Of a stretch of DNA of 64,000 nucleotides, positions 7,587-16,013 are shown one piece after another. The position numbers and the translations under genes are program-made. The stretch covers positions 1 through 64,000 of the forward strand of contig JAEZCE010000019.1 of assembly GCA_023429995.1 (NCBI GenBank), given 5' to 3'. The notes under the pieces are model-generated. The model did not search any database. It saw only the letters and a program-made list of their open reading frames with translations, and was not told where the DNA came from. The first letter of the stretch is position 1, and each line of letters opens with the position of its first letter. The DNA comes from Bacillota bacterium (GTDB lineage: Bacteria; Bacillota; UBA4882; UBA8346).

Positions 7587-9639
7587 TTTCATTCCCACCA
7601 ATGCTACCACCTCCCCCCGAACTTGCTAATGATTGCAACAGTTGATTAATATCAACCCCGGACTGTTGTTTCCCTGATTGTTGGTTACCCATTTGTTGTT
7701 GCGTATCATCCCCCTGTACCATTTGTTCGATTGGCATTTGCGCTAACTGCTGTTCAGAGGTTATATTGGGGCCAATCTTCGAAAATGCATTGATTAAAGT
7801 AGTTATAATTGATGTAAAGTCTTTTTGCTGTTGCAATTGCATGGCCGCTTGCTGCTTTGATTGTTCAAGCGCCATAGCCTCAGAAGGTTGGGACATGCTT
7901 TGCTGCTTCTGCTGCTGCTCTTCTTGAGTGAGTTTAAATTGCTCAAAGTTAGAGAAGTCGAAGGTTTTGATTAACTCTTCGCCAAGCCGGTCAATACTGT
8001 AATTCAATCTCAACTGTTGAACCATTGGAATAAATTGTAGCAACTGTTGCCGCCGTATTTCCTTATTTGCTGATGGGTCAATTGACGCTCCGTTCAACCT
8101 ATAATCATGTTCGCCCATGAAATCTTCCAGACTTATTGCACGCCATATTTCAACACCTTGCGGATCAAACATCCTAACCAAACGTTTATCATCGATAAAT
8201 TCTTGATTGTTCATATCCATCAAGTAACACATTTGCCGAATAGGTTCTTCGTAAAGCTGAATCTTAATATCAAACCTAGCCGAAGCATTGCTGTTTTGGG
8301 TTACAATCTCGGTTGCGGTCTGAGAACCGCCTGTTTGATTAGCGCCACGGACTACCGCAGGAGCGCCCGAAGCATTTTCCATATCTTGCTTTGTGATATT
8401 CTCTTCATTAATCGACGATTGGAAATTTGTATCCCTCGGAATCGGCTTAATATTTTTCCCTAATTGATCTACATGGATAAAACCACCCGGACGCGAAACC
8501 AATTCATGTTCATTGGTAAAAGTATCTAGCACTTCCCACATGCAATTCAGTGAGAATGAATTGTTATCAATCCTTTGGTTGCGCTGCGTATTTAACTCTT
8601 CTTGCAAGTTATAAAGCCAATAGCAAAGTGAACGCCCATAAACTTCGCTGGGCATCGGTTCGAACGATTGGAATATAAAAGGAATTCTCCTATGTCTTTG
8701 GTAAGGAGTTTTCCCGGCGTAAGCACAAGTGAAACGATTAACTAAAATCTGATATTCATCAGGTGTCCAATAGTTAAGAACCTCATATAGTTTTTGCTGG
8801 CGTTTCTCCTGAACTCCTAAGTCTTCATTGTAGTAATCAAGTGATTCTGTAGGAACTCCGATTTCCTGGAGCCGTTGCCAACGACCCTCTTCGATTGAAC
8901 TGCCACCGTATACCGAATCATAGTCAACATCAAATACCGTTCCCATTCCAGCATCTTTTAAAAGTTTCAGTTTATTATCAATCTGCTCCGGCGTTAACCA
9001 TTCACGGTGGAAGCAGAACCGCCATGTCGAAATATCAGAACCCATTCCACGAGGATCAGGCCAAAAGTCAAAGAAGTCAATATTCTGGATAACATTGTCA
9101 TCCCACGTTACAACTTTTCCCTTTTCTTTGGTAAAAATAGGAAAATGTATTTCTTTCCCAAACATATTAATTGACGCTTGCTTGGGGCTCATATATTCTT
9201 TTTCTTCATATTTCCAGCCAACATAAGCAGCCGCACCAGGGAAAATAAGCATATTAGTTACAAAATCGTAATACCAATTGAATATTCTGTTTTTCTCCAA
9301 TTGCATATTCAACAATGAAGCGGCGATCTTGGCCTTTTCCGCATTTTGTTGCAACATATTGACACTGATATTATTCTGCGGCACAGGTATACAATCGATA
9401 TAAGGTCGTGTCGAAAACGCAGCCTTAACCATACGCGAACGAATAGTGTCACATATTTGATATGTCATAGGAATGGCAAGGTTAGACCGGTCATTATTCT
9501 GTGTCTCCCGCCAAGCCAAGTATTGCTCATAGTTGTTAATGGCATCAGATTCAAAACTAAGCCGGTAGTTCTGGGCGTAAGTAAATCTAAGCAGCATCTG
9601 GGCCGCTATAATATCACGATCAACTGTTTTAGCGTTCAT
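7495..9639 (-). CDS. Phage portal protein (714 aa, P22-like size)
   Basis: Starts at MNAKTVDRDIIAAQM. A longer in-frame start at 9711 would translate through the terminator hairpin at 9661-9709, so it is rejected. The body has the mixed alpha/beta wing-stem-crown pattern of portals: WRETQNNDRSNLAIPMTYQI, VTWDDNVIQNIDFFDFWPDPRG (a typical portal wing motif), FWRFCFHREWLTPEQI-type segment and RIPFIFQSFEPMPSEVYGRSL before the stem helix. The C-terminus (about residue 610 on) is a long Gln-rich barrel-like coil, as in P22 gp1. Twelve copies form the DNA channel at one capsid vertex. Confidence 0.85.
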   Translation of the reverse strand: MNAKTVDRDIIAAQMLLRFTYAQNYRLSFESDAINNYEQYLAWRETQNNDRSNLAIPMTYQICDTIRSRMVKAAFSTRPYIDCIPVPQNNISVNMLQQNAEKAKIAASLLNMQLEKNRIFNWYYDFVTNMLIFPGAAAYVGWKYEEKEYMSPKQASINMFGKEIHFPIFTKEKGKVVTWDDNVIQNIDFFDFWPDPRGMGSDISTWRFCFHREWLTPEQIDNKLKLLKDAGMGTVFDVDYDSVYGGSSIEEGRWQRLQEIGVPTESLDYYNEDLGVQEKRQQKLYEVLNYWTPDEYQILVNRFTCAYAGKTPYQRHRRIPFIFQSFEPMPSEVYGRSLCYWLYNLQEELNTQRNQRIDNNSFSLNCMWEVLDTFTNEHELVSRPGGFIHVDQLGKNIKPIPRDTNFQSSINEENITKQDMENASGAPAVVRGANQTGGSQTATEIVTQNSNASARFDIKIQLYEEPIRQMCYLMDMNNQEFIDDKRLVRMFDPQGVEIWRAISLEDFMGEHDYRLNGASIDPSANKEIRRQQLLQFIPMVQQLRLNYSIDRLGEELIKTFDFSNFEQFKLTQEEQQQKQQSMSQPSEAMALEQSKQQAAMQLQQQKDFTSIITTLINAFSKIGPNITSEQQLAQMPIEQMVQGDDTQQQMGNQQSGKQQSGVDINQLLQSLASSGGGGSIGGNENESIGQSIPSGEIVGNEAENGINGQNGFNG

Positions 9640-9660
9640 TGAATCAACCCTTTCCGGGAC

Positions 9661-9709
9661 AAAATAAAAAAGACCCGATACCCTATCAATTGAGATAGGA
9701 TACCGGGCC
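9661..9709 (-). terminator. Strong intrinsic terminator upstream of the portal gene
   Basis: 16-bp stem (72-87 against 94-109 of this block, three G-U pairs) with a 6-nt loop followed on the - strand by CTTTTTTATTTT. It lies between the Rha-like gene and the portal ribosome binding site, in the direction of late transcription. Confidence 0.85.
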
Positions 9710-9763
9710 AATTAGGCACTGTGGTATGTATGAGGACGGCGTAAAATTCCGCTGACCAAATTA

Positions 9764-10441
9764 TCAAGCGCTGAGTTGTTTTAATCTAGGCAAGAAAGCT
9801 AAATCTTTAATTATCTGGCATTTCGCTTTGCATATCTGGTAAATCTCTTTATAATTAGTACCTTTATCAGTTTCGATTGAGATTATATTTTCAATGGCTC
9901 TTTCAAGAAATTTTATCGCGTCAACGTATTCAAGCGGCAATTCATCCCTATGGCCAGCTTCTATGCCCAAAATAGCATTAATTAATTTTGAATAAGTCAT
10001 GTATAATTTTTCGGCGTTCTGACTTCCTTGGGCTTCCGCTAACGGAATAAGCTTAATTAGGATGATGTCGGTTTCGTCTTTGCGGACTAGCTTCCCAATG
10101 TTTCGCGACTGTTGCCATTCCGCCGTCTGCCGTTCCAGGATAAATCGACGCATCCGAAAAAAATCTTTAACAAGTTCAAGTTTAAACTTCCTGACTATAG
10201 TGTTATTCTCAAGTAAAGTTATAAGATACGTGGCTTGAGGTTCATTTAGAAAAAATATCTTTTGATTTTGGCCGCTTTCTAAAGGTTGGTTGTGATATCC
10301 AACCTTTCCTAATTCTTCGAAATCGGTCATATTGTCTCTAATTTTTCTTGTAATCGTATGATGTTCATATCCGGTTCCATTTGCAATTATTATGCTATTT
10401 GTGTAAGCTTCATCATGTTTAACAATAACTAACTCATCCAT
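9764..10441 (-). CDS. Rha-family phage regulatory protein
   Basis: 225 residues from the ATG at 10441, ten nt after GGAG. Residues 1-100 match the Rha (pRha) domain: VKHDEAYTNSIIIANGTGYEHHTITRKIRDNM, then KIFFLNEPQATYLITLLENN and KFKLELVKDFFRMRRFI. Rha proteins are phage regulators that interfere with host or phage repression. The C-terminal half is helical with IKLIPLAEAQGSQNAEKLYMTYSKLINAILGI, as in other Rha proteins with an extra C-terminal domain. Its position inside the late packaging operon, preceded by structured element A and followed by a strong terminator, is unusual for a regulator. Confidence 0.8.
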   Translation of the reverse strand: MDELVIVKHDEAYTNSIIIANGTGYEHHTITRKIRDNMTDFEELGKVGYHNQPLESGQNQKIFFLNEPQATYLITLLENNTIVRKFKLELVKDFFRMRRFILERQTAEWQQSRNIGKLVRKDETDIILIKLIPLAEAQGSQNAEKLYMTYSKLINAILGIEAGHRDELPLEYVDAIKFLERAIENIISIETDKGTNYKEIYQICKAKCQIIKDLAFLPRLKQLSA

Positions 10442-10481
10442 TTCATTCACTCTCCTATGTTTTAAGTTTCTCCAATAATAA

Positions 10482-10542
10482 AAGCCTCATCAGGCGATTG
10501 GAGATTGTCGCTTTTCGGGCTGCAGACCCTAGATAGAGGCTT
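10482..10542 (-). promoter_or_regulatory. Structured element A upstream of the Rha-like gene
   Basis: Outer stem AAGCCTC/GAGGCTT encloses two small hairpins (GGG/CCC and GCGA/TCGC) separated by GAAAA, giving a three-way-junction-like fold. On the - strand the outer stem is followed by TTTTATTATT and then the Rha ribosome binding site. It shares 17 identical bases (10527-10543) and the same layout with element B at 15131-15188. Function unknown; attenuator or antiterminator RNA is possible. Confidence 0.45.
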
Positions 10543-10560
10543 AAACTTATTCATTTTTTA

Positions 10561-10608
10561 ACAAAAGAAAAAGATAGGAGGCCGATAGTTTTCCGGCAAT
10601 CCTATCTT
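10561..10608 (-). terminator. Intrinsic terminator after the 53-aa gene
   Basis: AAGATAGGA/TCCTATCTT outer stem with inner GCCG/CGGC, followed on the - strand by TTTTTCTTTT. A smaller CCCTC/GAGGG hairpin lies closer to the gene at about 10657-10671. Confidence 0.8.
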
Positions 10609-10684
10609 TATTTGGATGAAGAAGTGTCAAACTGCCACCCATTGCAATCAGTATCCCTCACTTTGAGGGTAACTGAAAATTAAC

Positions 10685-10846
10685 TTAATCTCTCACTTCA
10701 ACGGGTACGGCCATTTCACCCGAAAAAATTTCAACTGAATCCATTCGTACAACGATAACCGAGTGAGGGCAACCGTGTTCATATAGAATGTCAATCAACG
10801 GTTTGGCCGCTTCCTTTAGCTCGTCGTGTGTTAATTTTAATGGCAT
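10685..10846 (-). CDS. Small phage protein (53 aa), unknown
   Basis: MPLKLTHDELKEAAKPLID... preceded by AAGGAG seven nt before ATG. Contains an amphipathic helix followed by a beta hairpin (PHSVIVVRMDSVEIFSG). Lies between the zinc-binding 63-aa gene and the terminator at 10561, so it ends that transcript. No family recognised. Confidence 0.6.
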   Translation of the reverse strand: MPLKLTHDELKEAAKPLIDILYEHGCPHSVIVVRMDSVEIFSGEMAVPVEVRD

Positions 10847-10857
10847 GATAATCTCCT

Positions 10858-11049
10858 TCAAAATTTTCTCATCTCCAATGCGCCGGGCTCAATATAATTG
10901 ATATGTCCACAATGGCTTCGCGGATCGCCAATACACTTTACCCATTTTACAAGTGGAGCCACGATCCGTTTATCCTCAAATATGACCTCGTTACCTTCTT
11001 TATATGCTAGAACTCGTCCACACTTTTGACAATTGAAAGTTTCGGTCAT
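10858..11049 (-). CDS. Com-like zinc-ribbon protein (63 aa)
   Basis: ATG at 11049 chosen because CAGGAGG lies just upstream; a longer start exists but has no site. NCQKCGRVLAYKEG followed by VKCIGDPRSHCGHIN gives two Cys pairs plus His, the layout of the Mu Com-type zinc finger that controls translation of mom. Here no mom gene is adjacent, so function is open; many phages carry Com-like ribbons near packaging genes. Confidence 0.6.
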   Translation of the reverse strand: MTETFNCQKCGRVLAYKEGNEVIFEDKRIVAPLVKWVKCIGDPRSHCGHINYIEPGALEMRKF

Positions 11050-11115
11050 TATTCCTCCTGTTGAACTGATATTTATCATTTTTGTCGAGAAACCCCTTAC
11101 AAACGAGCTTGTAAG

Positions 11116-11388
11116 TTAAGGAAGTCGCTCCATGAATAACGCACTTCGTTCAATGATGTTTAAAATTTTAATCGCTTCTTGACGATCCGATTCCTTCTCT
11201 TCTTCGGTCAAATCTTTATAAGGTGTTCTAATTTGCCTCATCCACCGATCAACTGCCAATTTAGGTATAGTAACAGTACCGTCGGGGTTTCCTTCGCTTT
11301 TTTCAAATAGATATATCATCCATCCAGACCATTGTTGATGAGCCAAATCAGCAAACGCTTCAATCTTTTCTTTTTTTAAATCATTCAT
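11116..11388 (-). CDS. Conserved-looking phage protein (90 aa), unknown
   Basis: All-helical protein: KIEAFADLAHQQWSGWM..LFEKS, then a Trp-Met-Arg-Gln segment and PYKDLTEEEKESDRQEAIKIL. The 'LTEEEKESDR.EA' motif is common in small phage proteins encoded near terminase genes and in early regions. It has no catalytic signature. Upstream AAGGAATGATTAA spacing supports the start. I do not know its role. Confidence 0.6.
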   Translation of the reverse strand: MNDLKKEKIEAFADLAHQQWSGWMIYLFEKSEGNPDGTVTIPKLAVDRWMRQIRTPYKDLTEEEKESDRQEAIKILNIIERSALFMERLP

Positions 11389-11447
11389 TTAATCATTCCT
11401 TTACTACCTTCAATTCGGTGGTAGTTGAAAATTAATTTCTTCGGTTT

Positions 11448-11555
11448 CTAATCCAATCGCGCAAAATATATATCGCGTATTGCACTACACACACACAACA
11501 AATAACCTAATGTCGTACCGGCAATGATAAAAATTGCAATTTCAAACTCGGTCAT
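11448..11555 (-). CDS. Single-TM small protein (35 aa)
   Basis: MTEFEIAIFIIAGTTLGYLL... with AAGGAG six nt before the ATG. One hydrophobic helix of about 20 residues and a short polar tail. Located immediately downstream of the large terminase gene. Could be a small membrane modulator; size alone is not enough to call it a holin. Confidence 0.5.
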   Translation of the reverse strand: MTEFEIAIFIIAGTTLGYLLCVCSAIRDIYFARLD

Positions 11556-11564
11556 TGTTTCTCC

Positions 11565-13283
11565 TTAATACCCCGTCACTCTACTTGATGGCTTATTTTT
11601 AGTTGGTTTATTCCTTACGTGAACATCTCTTGCATGTATGGTCGACATAGTTTTTGGTTTCGGTCTCGACATCGGGCACAACTTATGAACCTGAACCGTA
11701 ATAGCCATAGACATCACCGTGTCATCGTGGCAATCACCAGCGGCTTCCGGCTTTCCTTTGGCGTTACAAGTAAATGTAATACACTCTGAAATCGTCTTCT
11801 CACTTTGAATAACCAGCCCGTCCCGCATTGCTTTCTTCAAATCATCAAGCATAAGAGGCCGTGTCAATGTATCGGTTCTCCAGCCAACTTTATCAGTTTC
11901 AGCCGGTACCTGTTCGTCCATGATCTGGCGCTGGAAGATACGGAAATAGTTAAGCCTAAGAATAGCCTTATTAGTAACTAGACCATGGTTATTAACCTCT
12001 ATTCCAATCCAAGCTTTGTTATACCATTTAGCAAGTTTAACCGCCTCGATACCAAGAAGGTCAGGATCTATATGCCCATGCCATTGCGCTATCTGCGTAA
12101 AATTATCCCTATCTAAAACATCTAGACTGCTATAATCACCTTTCTCTAAACCTTCTGCAACGTCTCCGCCGATACAGTAACAACCAAAAGGCTTCGGTTC
12201 TTCCCATGCCCATATCAAACCTTTGGGATTATCAACAAAATGTACACCTGATTCTTCCGCATTGTCGGGATCATCCCATTCTAAATCCCCAATTCTAATC
12301 GGCTCACTTTGGAAATCTTTCTTAAACTCTATGAGATTCTTTTGAACAAAGAAAGGCCGACCAGATACGATAAACGCTTCCCGATCGTCGCTTGGGTATT
12401 CTTGGTGAAATTGTTCGATATCGCCTTGGCATTTAGAACGAATCGTTTGCCGCCGCCATTTTAATTTAGCGTCGCTTACGTCGTATAATTCCCTAAGCCT
12501 TAGTTCTTCTTCATCGTATGGTAATAAACTTTCACCGTGAACCAATGGTATTTTATACTCTTCCATTTCCATCCACGACAAGAAAACTGGGATGAAATCA
12601 ATCTCCCCGGCTTTAGCTTTCTGCCACAATGTATAAAAGTAATCACCAACGCCATTGGCAGTCGATTCCAAAACCACAACTGTGTCAGGCAAATCAGGCA
12701 CTGTTTGTAATAAAGCTGTTAAAGTCTGTTTGGCGGCCGGCCAGAAAGCCACCTCAGAACCATGAAGGAAATGAATCGTCTGAGAACGGCCTACACCTGA
12801 TCCTTTTTCTTCTGAATCAGATCCGGCAGTCTTCATTGTAATTTGCGAGCCGGTATCTTCAAAGATTAATTCTTTACGGTTGGAATATTTCTCCTTCGGT
12901 CTAATATTTATTAGCTGCTTATCCTCTATCTCAATGCTTTTAGGTACATTCTCATGGAATGTCTTAGACATCCCAAAGAGGTTATTAGTACCTTCATCCT
13001 CGTGGGCTACTATCTTAACATTACGGTTTTTCTTAGTCGCCGCATAGTAATAAGCTCGTCCCTCGGTGTAAGTTGAAATACCTTCCTGCCTGGCTTTTAA
13101 AACAAGTAACCGCACCGGCTTTCCAAGCTCAACTTGTTTTTGCCAGATGCGGTCAAATTTCGTTTGCGGATTGTTATATATAAATGGTTTAAGCTCGCCG
13201 GACTTTGTTTTAATCTTCAAGAAATTCTTTGTATAAAGCCGATGATCATTGATAATCTTCTTTACTTTTTCAAGATCTGACAT
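11565..13283 (-). CDS. Terminase large subunit
   Basis: 572 residues. N-terminal ATPase: Walker-A-like KARQEGIST (about 62-70), Walker B and C region VVVLESTANGVGDYFY. C-terminal RNase H-like nuclease: GGDVAEGLEKGDYSSLDVLD, then GIEVNNHG, and DCHDDTVMSMAI with the catalytic Asp pair. It cuts concatemeric DNA and pumps it through the portal. Translation follows the SprT-like gene. Basic C-terminal tail. Family assignment is firm; packaging mode (headful vs cos) is not visible here. Confidence 0.92.
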   Translation of the reverse strand: MSDLEKVKKIINDHRLYTKNFLKIKTKSGELKPFIYNNPQTKFDRIWQKQVELGKPVRLLVLKARQEGISTYTEGRAYYYAATKKNRNVKIVAHEDEGTNNLFGMSKTFHENVPKSIEIEDKQLINIRPKEKYSNRKELIFEDTGSQITMKTAGSDSEEKGSGVGRSQTIHFLHGSEVAFWPAAKQTLTALLQTVPDLPDTVVVLESTANGVGDYFYTLWQKAKAGEIDFIPVFLSWMEMEEYKIPLVHGESLLPYDEEELRLRELYDVSDAKLKWRRQTIRSKCQGDIEQFHQEYPSDDREAFIVSGRPFFVQKNLIEFKKDFQSEPIRIGDLEWDDPDNAEESGVHFVDNPKGLIWAWEEPKPFGCYCIGGDVAEGLEKGDYSSLDVLDRDNFTQIAQWHGHIDPDLLGIEAVKLAKWYNKAWIGIEVNNHGLVTNKAILRLNYFRIFQRQIMDEQVPAETDKVGWRTDTLTRPLMLDDLKKAMRDGLVIQSEKTISECITFTCNAKGKPEAAGDCHDDTVMSMAITVQVHKLCPMSRPKPKTMSTIHARDVHVRNKPTKNKPSSRVTGY

Positions 13284-13288
13284 TTAAA

Positions 13289-13702
13289 TCATTCTTTCGG
13301 TTTATATATCGTTCCATTGTGCCCCTGTTTTTGGCGTTTGAGCTTAACGAATGCTCTCGCCATTAATTCGACCGTTTGCTCTAATTCGAGTGAATCTTCA
13401 TCAAATTTGTGATGGTAATTGCATGTATGCAAATGTAATAATTCATGAACTAAAGTTTCTTCCATATCTTGTGGAAGAATAGCGCTGTCAGGATAATCGA
13501 CTGGATCAATGATATTTATAAACGCCGCTTTAGTTTGCAGATTAGGCGAATTCAAACCATTTAACCATTTACCTTGAAATTTTCCCTTGCAAAAATTTTC
13601 TTTGCGATTTATCTCAATTTCTACATACCAATCACTAAGCCCTAAAATAGTCTGCCATTCAGCACACAAAGTTTCTAATTCAGGTTGTGTCAATGGTTTC
13701 AT
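13289..13702 (-). CDS. SprT-like zinc metallopeptidase
   Basis: 137 residues with the zinc site ETLVHELLHLHTCN (HExxH plus a following His). The preceding region (WYVEIEINRKENFCKGKFQGKW) contains a beta hairpin as in SprT/Spartan-type or other minigluzincin folds, and a helix VELMARAFVKLKRQK follows. Its ATG overlaps the stop of the ERCC4-type nuclease gene. Phage metallopeptidases of this type may process proteins bound to DNA; substrate here unknown. Confidence 0.7.
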   Translation of the reverse strand: MKPLTQPELETLCAEWQTILGLSDWYVEIEINRKENFCKGKFQGKWLNGLNSPNLQTKAAFINIIDPVDYPDSAILPQDMEETLVHELLHLHTCNYHHKFDEDSLELEQTVELMARAFVKLKRQKQGHNGTIYKPKE

Positions 13703-14229
13703 TTCAATAGCTCCCTCAAATGGTAATAGAACAATCCATATATGACCTGCCCAGAATGTTCAGGGCTGGCAAATATCGTTTCTAGCCCATATCGTTGGCT
13801 AAAGGTTAGGACACTAGCAAAGTAAGAGGATGGGCTTAATTCGGTCTTGTAATGACCATTAATGATATCATTCAGGCTGCCTGATTCAATAAGTAAATAC
13901 TTCTGGCAAGTCCCAGCTCTTAACATTTCGTCTTCGAACCTTTGACGCTCATGGCTAAGATTATTGCTCAATTCATCTAAGCTGGCTTTGCGTTCTACCC
14001 ATATCTCATTATCAAAGTACATATCCCGGTATATGCCAAGTTCACTATTGGCTGGGACCATAAACGAATAATCTCCCGAACCCAATTTCATCGATTGACA
14101 GGGGATTGATTTCTTGGTAAGCCATGATACTATGTGCTGATTCTGATTTTCTCTTGTGTCGGCCAGAACAGTGATACTCTTCAATAGTTGTTTCTGCTCG
14201 GATTCGGAATAATGGTAATGGGAAAGCAT
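13699..14229 (-). CDS. ERCC4-fold nuclease
   Basis: 176 residues. Shows the XPF/ERCC4 active-site pattern: VLADTREN (Asp), KLGSGDYSF (Gly-Asp-Tyr), and WVERKASLDELSNNL (Glu-Arg-Lys), followed by HERQRFEDEML. These residues coordinate Mg2+ and cleave structured DNA. It lacks an attached helicase or HhH domain, as usual for phage versions. It lies with the SprT-like gene between the small and large terminase subunits. Likely role: resolving branched DNA before or during packaging (inference). Confidence 0.85.
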   Translation of the reverse strand: MLSHYHYSESEQKQLLKSITVLADTRENQNQHIVSWLTKKSIPCQSMKLGSGDYSFMVPANSELGIYRDMYFDNEIWVERKASLDELSNNLSHERQRFEDEMLRAGTCQKYLLIESGSLNDIINGHYKTELSPSSYFASVLTFSQRYGLETIFASPEHSGQVIYGLFYYHLRELLK

Positions 14230-14237
14230 GTTTCCTC

Positions 14238-14921
14238 CTAGTTCAAGGAATATAACTTAATCAAGAATTCTCTGCCGATCTGAGTCCATCTTCTATCAAA
14301 AACGACTTTGCCGGATTCAAGAACGGTTTGTTTGATTTCGGTATATCCTTTGTCAGCATGTGTACTATACAAAACCCATGTTCCATTTTGTTTAAACTGT
14401 ATCCGGCGTTCTGACAAATTTTCGTTCAATGCTATAGCTGATTTGAATCCAAGTTCTTTGGCAATCTCTGTTGACGTATATGTTTTATTAACATGAGTTA
14501 AAATCGTGGCAGTCTTTTCGGCTTCAAGTCTGGCCGCTCGCTCTTCTTTTAACTTGGTCAATAACTCAATTCCGAAATCAGGGTTATTAAGTATTTGATT
14601 AATAACATTGTCCGTAGCGTAAATGCCATGTTTACGGATAGATGGGAGAATTTCATCAACCACTTTTGATTGAAATTTTTCAGCTACTTCGTTTTTAGCC
14701 TTAAATCCCAACCGATAAAAAATATTTTCGGGAATAAATCCATCCCCACTTGTGGGGAAATTCAGTTCTGACAAGTATTTTCTGACTCTATCCCAACGGA
14801 TATTTTTCCCATCGCTTTCAATAAATCCATATCCTCTTGCCACATCTTCCAAATTTAGCTGCGCCACTCCACTATCATCAACAAACCCACGTACACCTTC
14901 AATTGTAACTAAATTATCCAT
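14238..14921 (-). CDS. Phage antirepressor with KilAC domain
   Basis: 227 residues from ATG at 14921, nine nt after GAGGTG; a longer frame to 14954 lacks a good site. N-terminal domain VTIEGVRGFVDDSGVAQLNLEDVARGYGF is BRO/KilA-N-like. The C-terminal part, from about residue 125 (KLKEERAARLEAEKTATILTHVNKTYTSTEIAKELGF), is a typical KilAC winged HTH: coiled coil, then 'tsTeIAkelGf', with KQNGTWVLY and TVLESGKVVFDRRWTQIGREFL. Unusually placed inside the packaging block and preceded by a chain of structured RNA elements. Confidence 0.85.
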   Translation of the reverse strand: MDNLVTIEGVRGFVDDSGVAQLNLEDVARGYGFIESDGKNIRWDRVRKYLSELNFPTSGDGFIPENIFYRLGFKAKNEVAEKFQSKVVDEILPSIRKHGIYATDNVINQILNNPDFGIELLTKLKEERAARLEAEKTATILTHVNKTYTSTEIAKELGFKSAIALNENLSERRIQFKQNGTWVLYSTHADKGYTEIKQTVLESGKVVFDRRWTQIGREFLIKLYSLN

Positions 14922-15054
14922 TGTTATTTTCACCTCATATCGAGGGCCTCTCACCCCTCTTGTTCCTCCCTGTTCCGGTTAATTTCACTAGCCGGATATC
15001 TCTGTTATGAGGTTTGGCGCGTCATCTCACAGCGCCTTATAATCTCTGTCGCGC

Positions 15055-15090
15055 ATAAATAAAGCCCCGCCTAATAGATAGGCAAGGCTT
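15055..15090 (-). terminator. Intrinsic terminator upstream of the KilAC gene
   Basis: 11-bp stem AGCCTTGCCTA/TAGGCGGGGCT (two G-U pairs, 5-nt loop) followed on the - strand by TTTATTTA. It lies after element B and the GAAA hairpin and about 130 nt before the KilAC start, so it could stop transcripts before that gene. Confidence 0.65.
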
Positions 15091-15105
15091 GTTTTTGGGC
15101 ATTAG

Positions 15106-15129
15106 CTCTTACAATTTTCATTGTAAGAG
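15106..15129 (-). other. Perfect 10-bp GAAA-tetraloop hairpin
   Basis: CTCTTACAAT-GAAA-ATTGTAAGAG on the - strand, a GNRA-capped perfect stem between element B and the terminator at 15055-15090. GNRA loops often dock tertiary receptors, which fits a folded leader RNA. In the rest of 15,189-15,376 I see no gene, only AT-rich sequence without a clear promoter. Confidence 0.5.
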
Positions 15130-15130
15130 A

Positions 15131-15188
15131 AAGCCTCTATCGAGTGTTGAGGATTACACCTTTCGGGAGCTACCCTAGATAGAGGCTT
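15131..15188 (-). promoter_or_regulatory. Structured element B upstream of the KilAC gene
   Basis: Outer stem AAGCCTCTATC/GATAGAGGCTT (11 bp, perfect) encloses GGG-TAGCT-CCC, then GAAAG, then GTGT-loop-ACAC. Same architecture as element A and 17 identical bases at 15173-15189. It is followed by a GAAA hairpin and an intrinsic terminator, giving a three-part leader. No known riboswitch consensus recognised. Confidence 0.5.
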
Positions 15189-15376
15189 ATAAACTATTAA
15201 ATTATTACCTAGTAATATTAGTTGGTCAGAGTCGCATAATCATGTTTATGAAGCAACTTAAAATCGTTATATCTGCAGTTTTCCAATTGACATAATTTTA
15301 TTCGCCATTATTCATCCCAGTTGCATAAAATTCTGCATAAATCTATAATTTTAAGCCATTTTCAACGAATAATTAT

Positions 15377-15814
15377 TCATTCCTCGTCTATCAGATCGGC
15401 TGCTGTAATCGTCCTTATTTCGACTTCCTGCTTAGGATTCCATTTGTGATTGATGTTGAGATTAAATTCCACTCCTTTGGTAGACCCTTGAGTACGGAAT
15501 AATTCTTCATTTGCGTAAACTTCACATTTTTGTTTAGCCCTCGCGATCAACGCTCCAAATAATTCTGACTTAGCATAATTTCTCAACGTTTCTGTATCAA
15601 CATCCAAATCGTACGCCAATCCCGTTAAAGTATACGGCTTATATTGTTCTCTTATTACTTTACCATTACTATCATAAATCAATTCACCAATTGCATTAAC
15701 TCTATCTCTCCAACATGACTCAAAATACTCATCAATCCTCTTGCTTAATACTTTTTCGTCATTATATTTAAAAGGTCTACCTCTTTTTACAGGTTCTTTA
15801 TTATCTTTACCCAT
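15377..15814 (-). CDS. Terminase small subunit (P22 Gp3-like)
   Basis: 145 residues from ATG at 15814 with GAGAGGTG eight nt upstream. Opens MGKDNKEPVKRGRPFKYND and continues KVLSKRIDEYFESCW, YTLTGLAYDLDVDTETLRNY (HTH) and HKWNPKQEVEIRTI. This is the DNA-packaging Gp3/terminase small-subunit pattern with N-terminal HTH and a C-terminal oligomerisation beta barrel. It recognises the packaging site and regulates the large subunit. First gene of the late operon after the structured leader. Confidence 0.85.
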   Translation of the reverse strand: MGKDNKEPVKRGRPFKYNDEKVLSKRIDEYFESCWRDRVNAIGELIYDSNGKVIREQYKPYTLTGLAYDLDVDTETLRNYAKSELFGALIARAKQKCEVYANEELFRTQGSTKGVEFNLNINHKWNPKQEVEIRTITAADLIDEE

Positions 15815-16013
15815 CAACAATCACCTCTCTATATTATTTACTCTTTACAAAATATTTCTTAAAACCTTTCTCATCCTACGTCTATAAAGATAAAAGCTTT
15901 TAGAACCGGATGAGTGATAGGACGAGGAAATGAATATTTCCGAGTTGGCATACTTGACAAGACATTCAAGTTCTTTAAATTCTTTATCCTTGAAACTTGT
16001 TTATATAATATAA

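Noticed and set aside
9640..9711. Longer portal protein starting at 9711
   Set aside because: It would be translated from within a strong terminator hairpin and has no ribosome binding site; ATG at 9639 is preferred.
10482..10542. Hammerhead ribozyme in element A (CTGATGA and GAAA are present on the - strand)
   Set aside because: The order of CTGATGA, stems and GAAA around the junction does not match any circular permutation of the hammerhead, and element B lacks CTGATGA.
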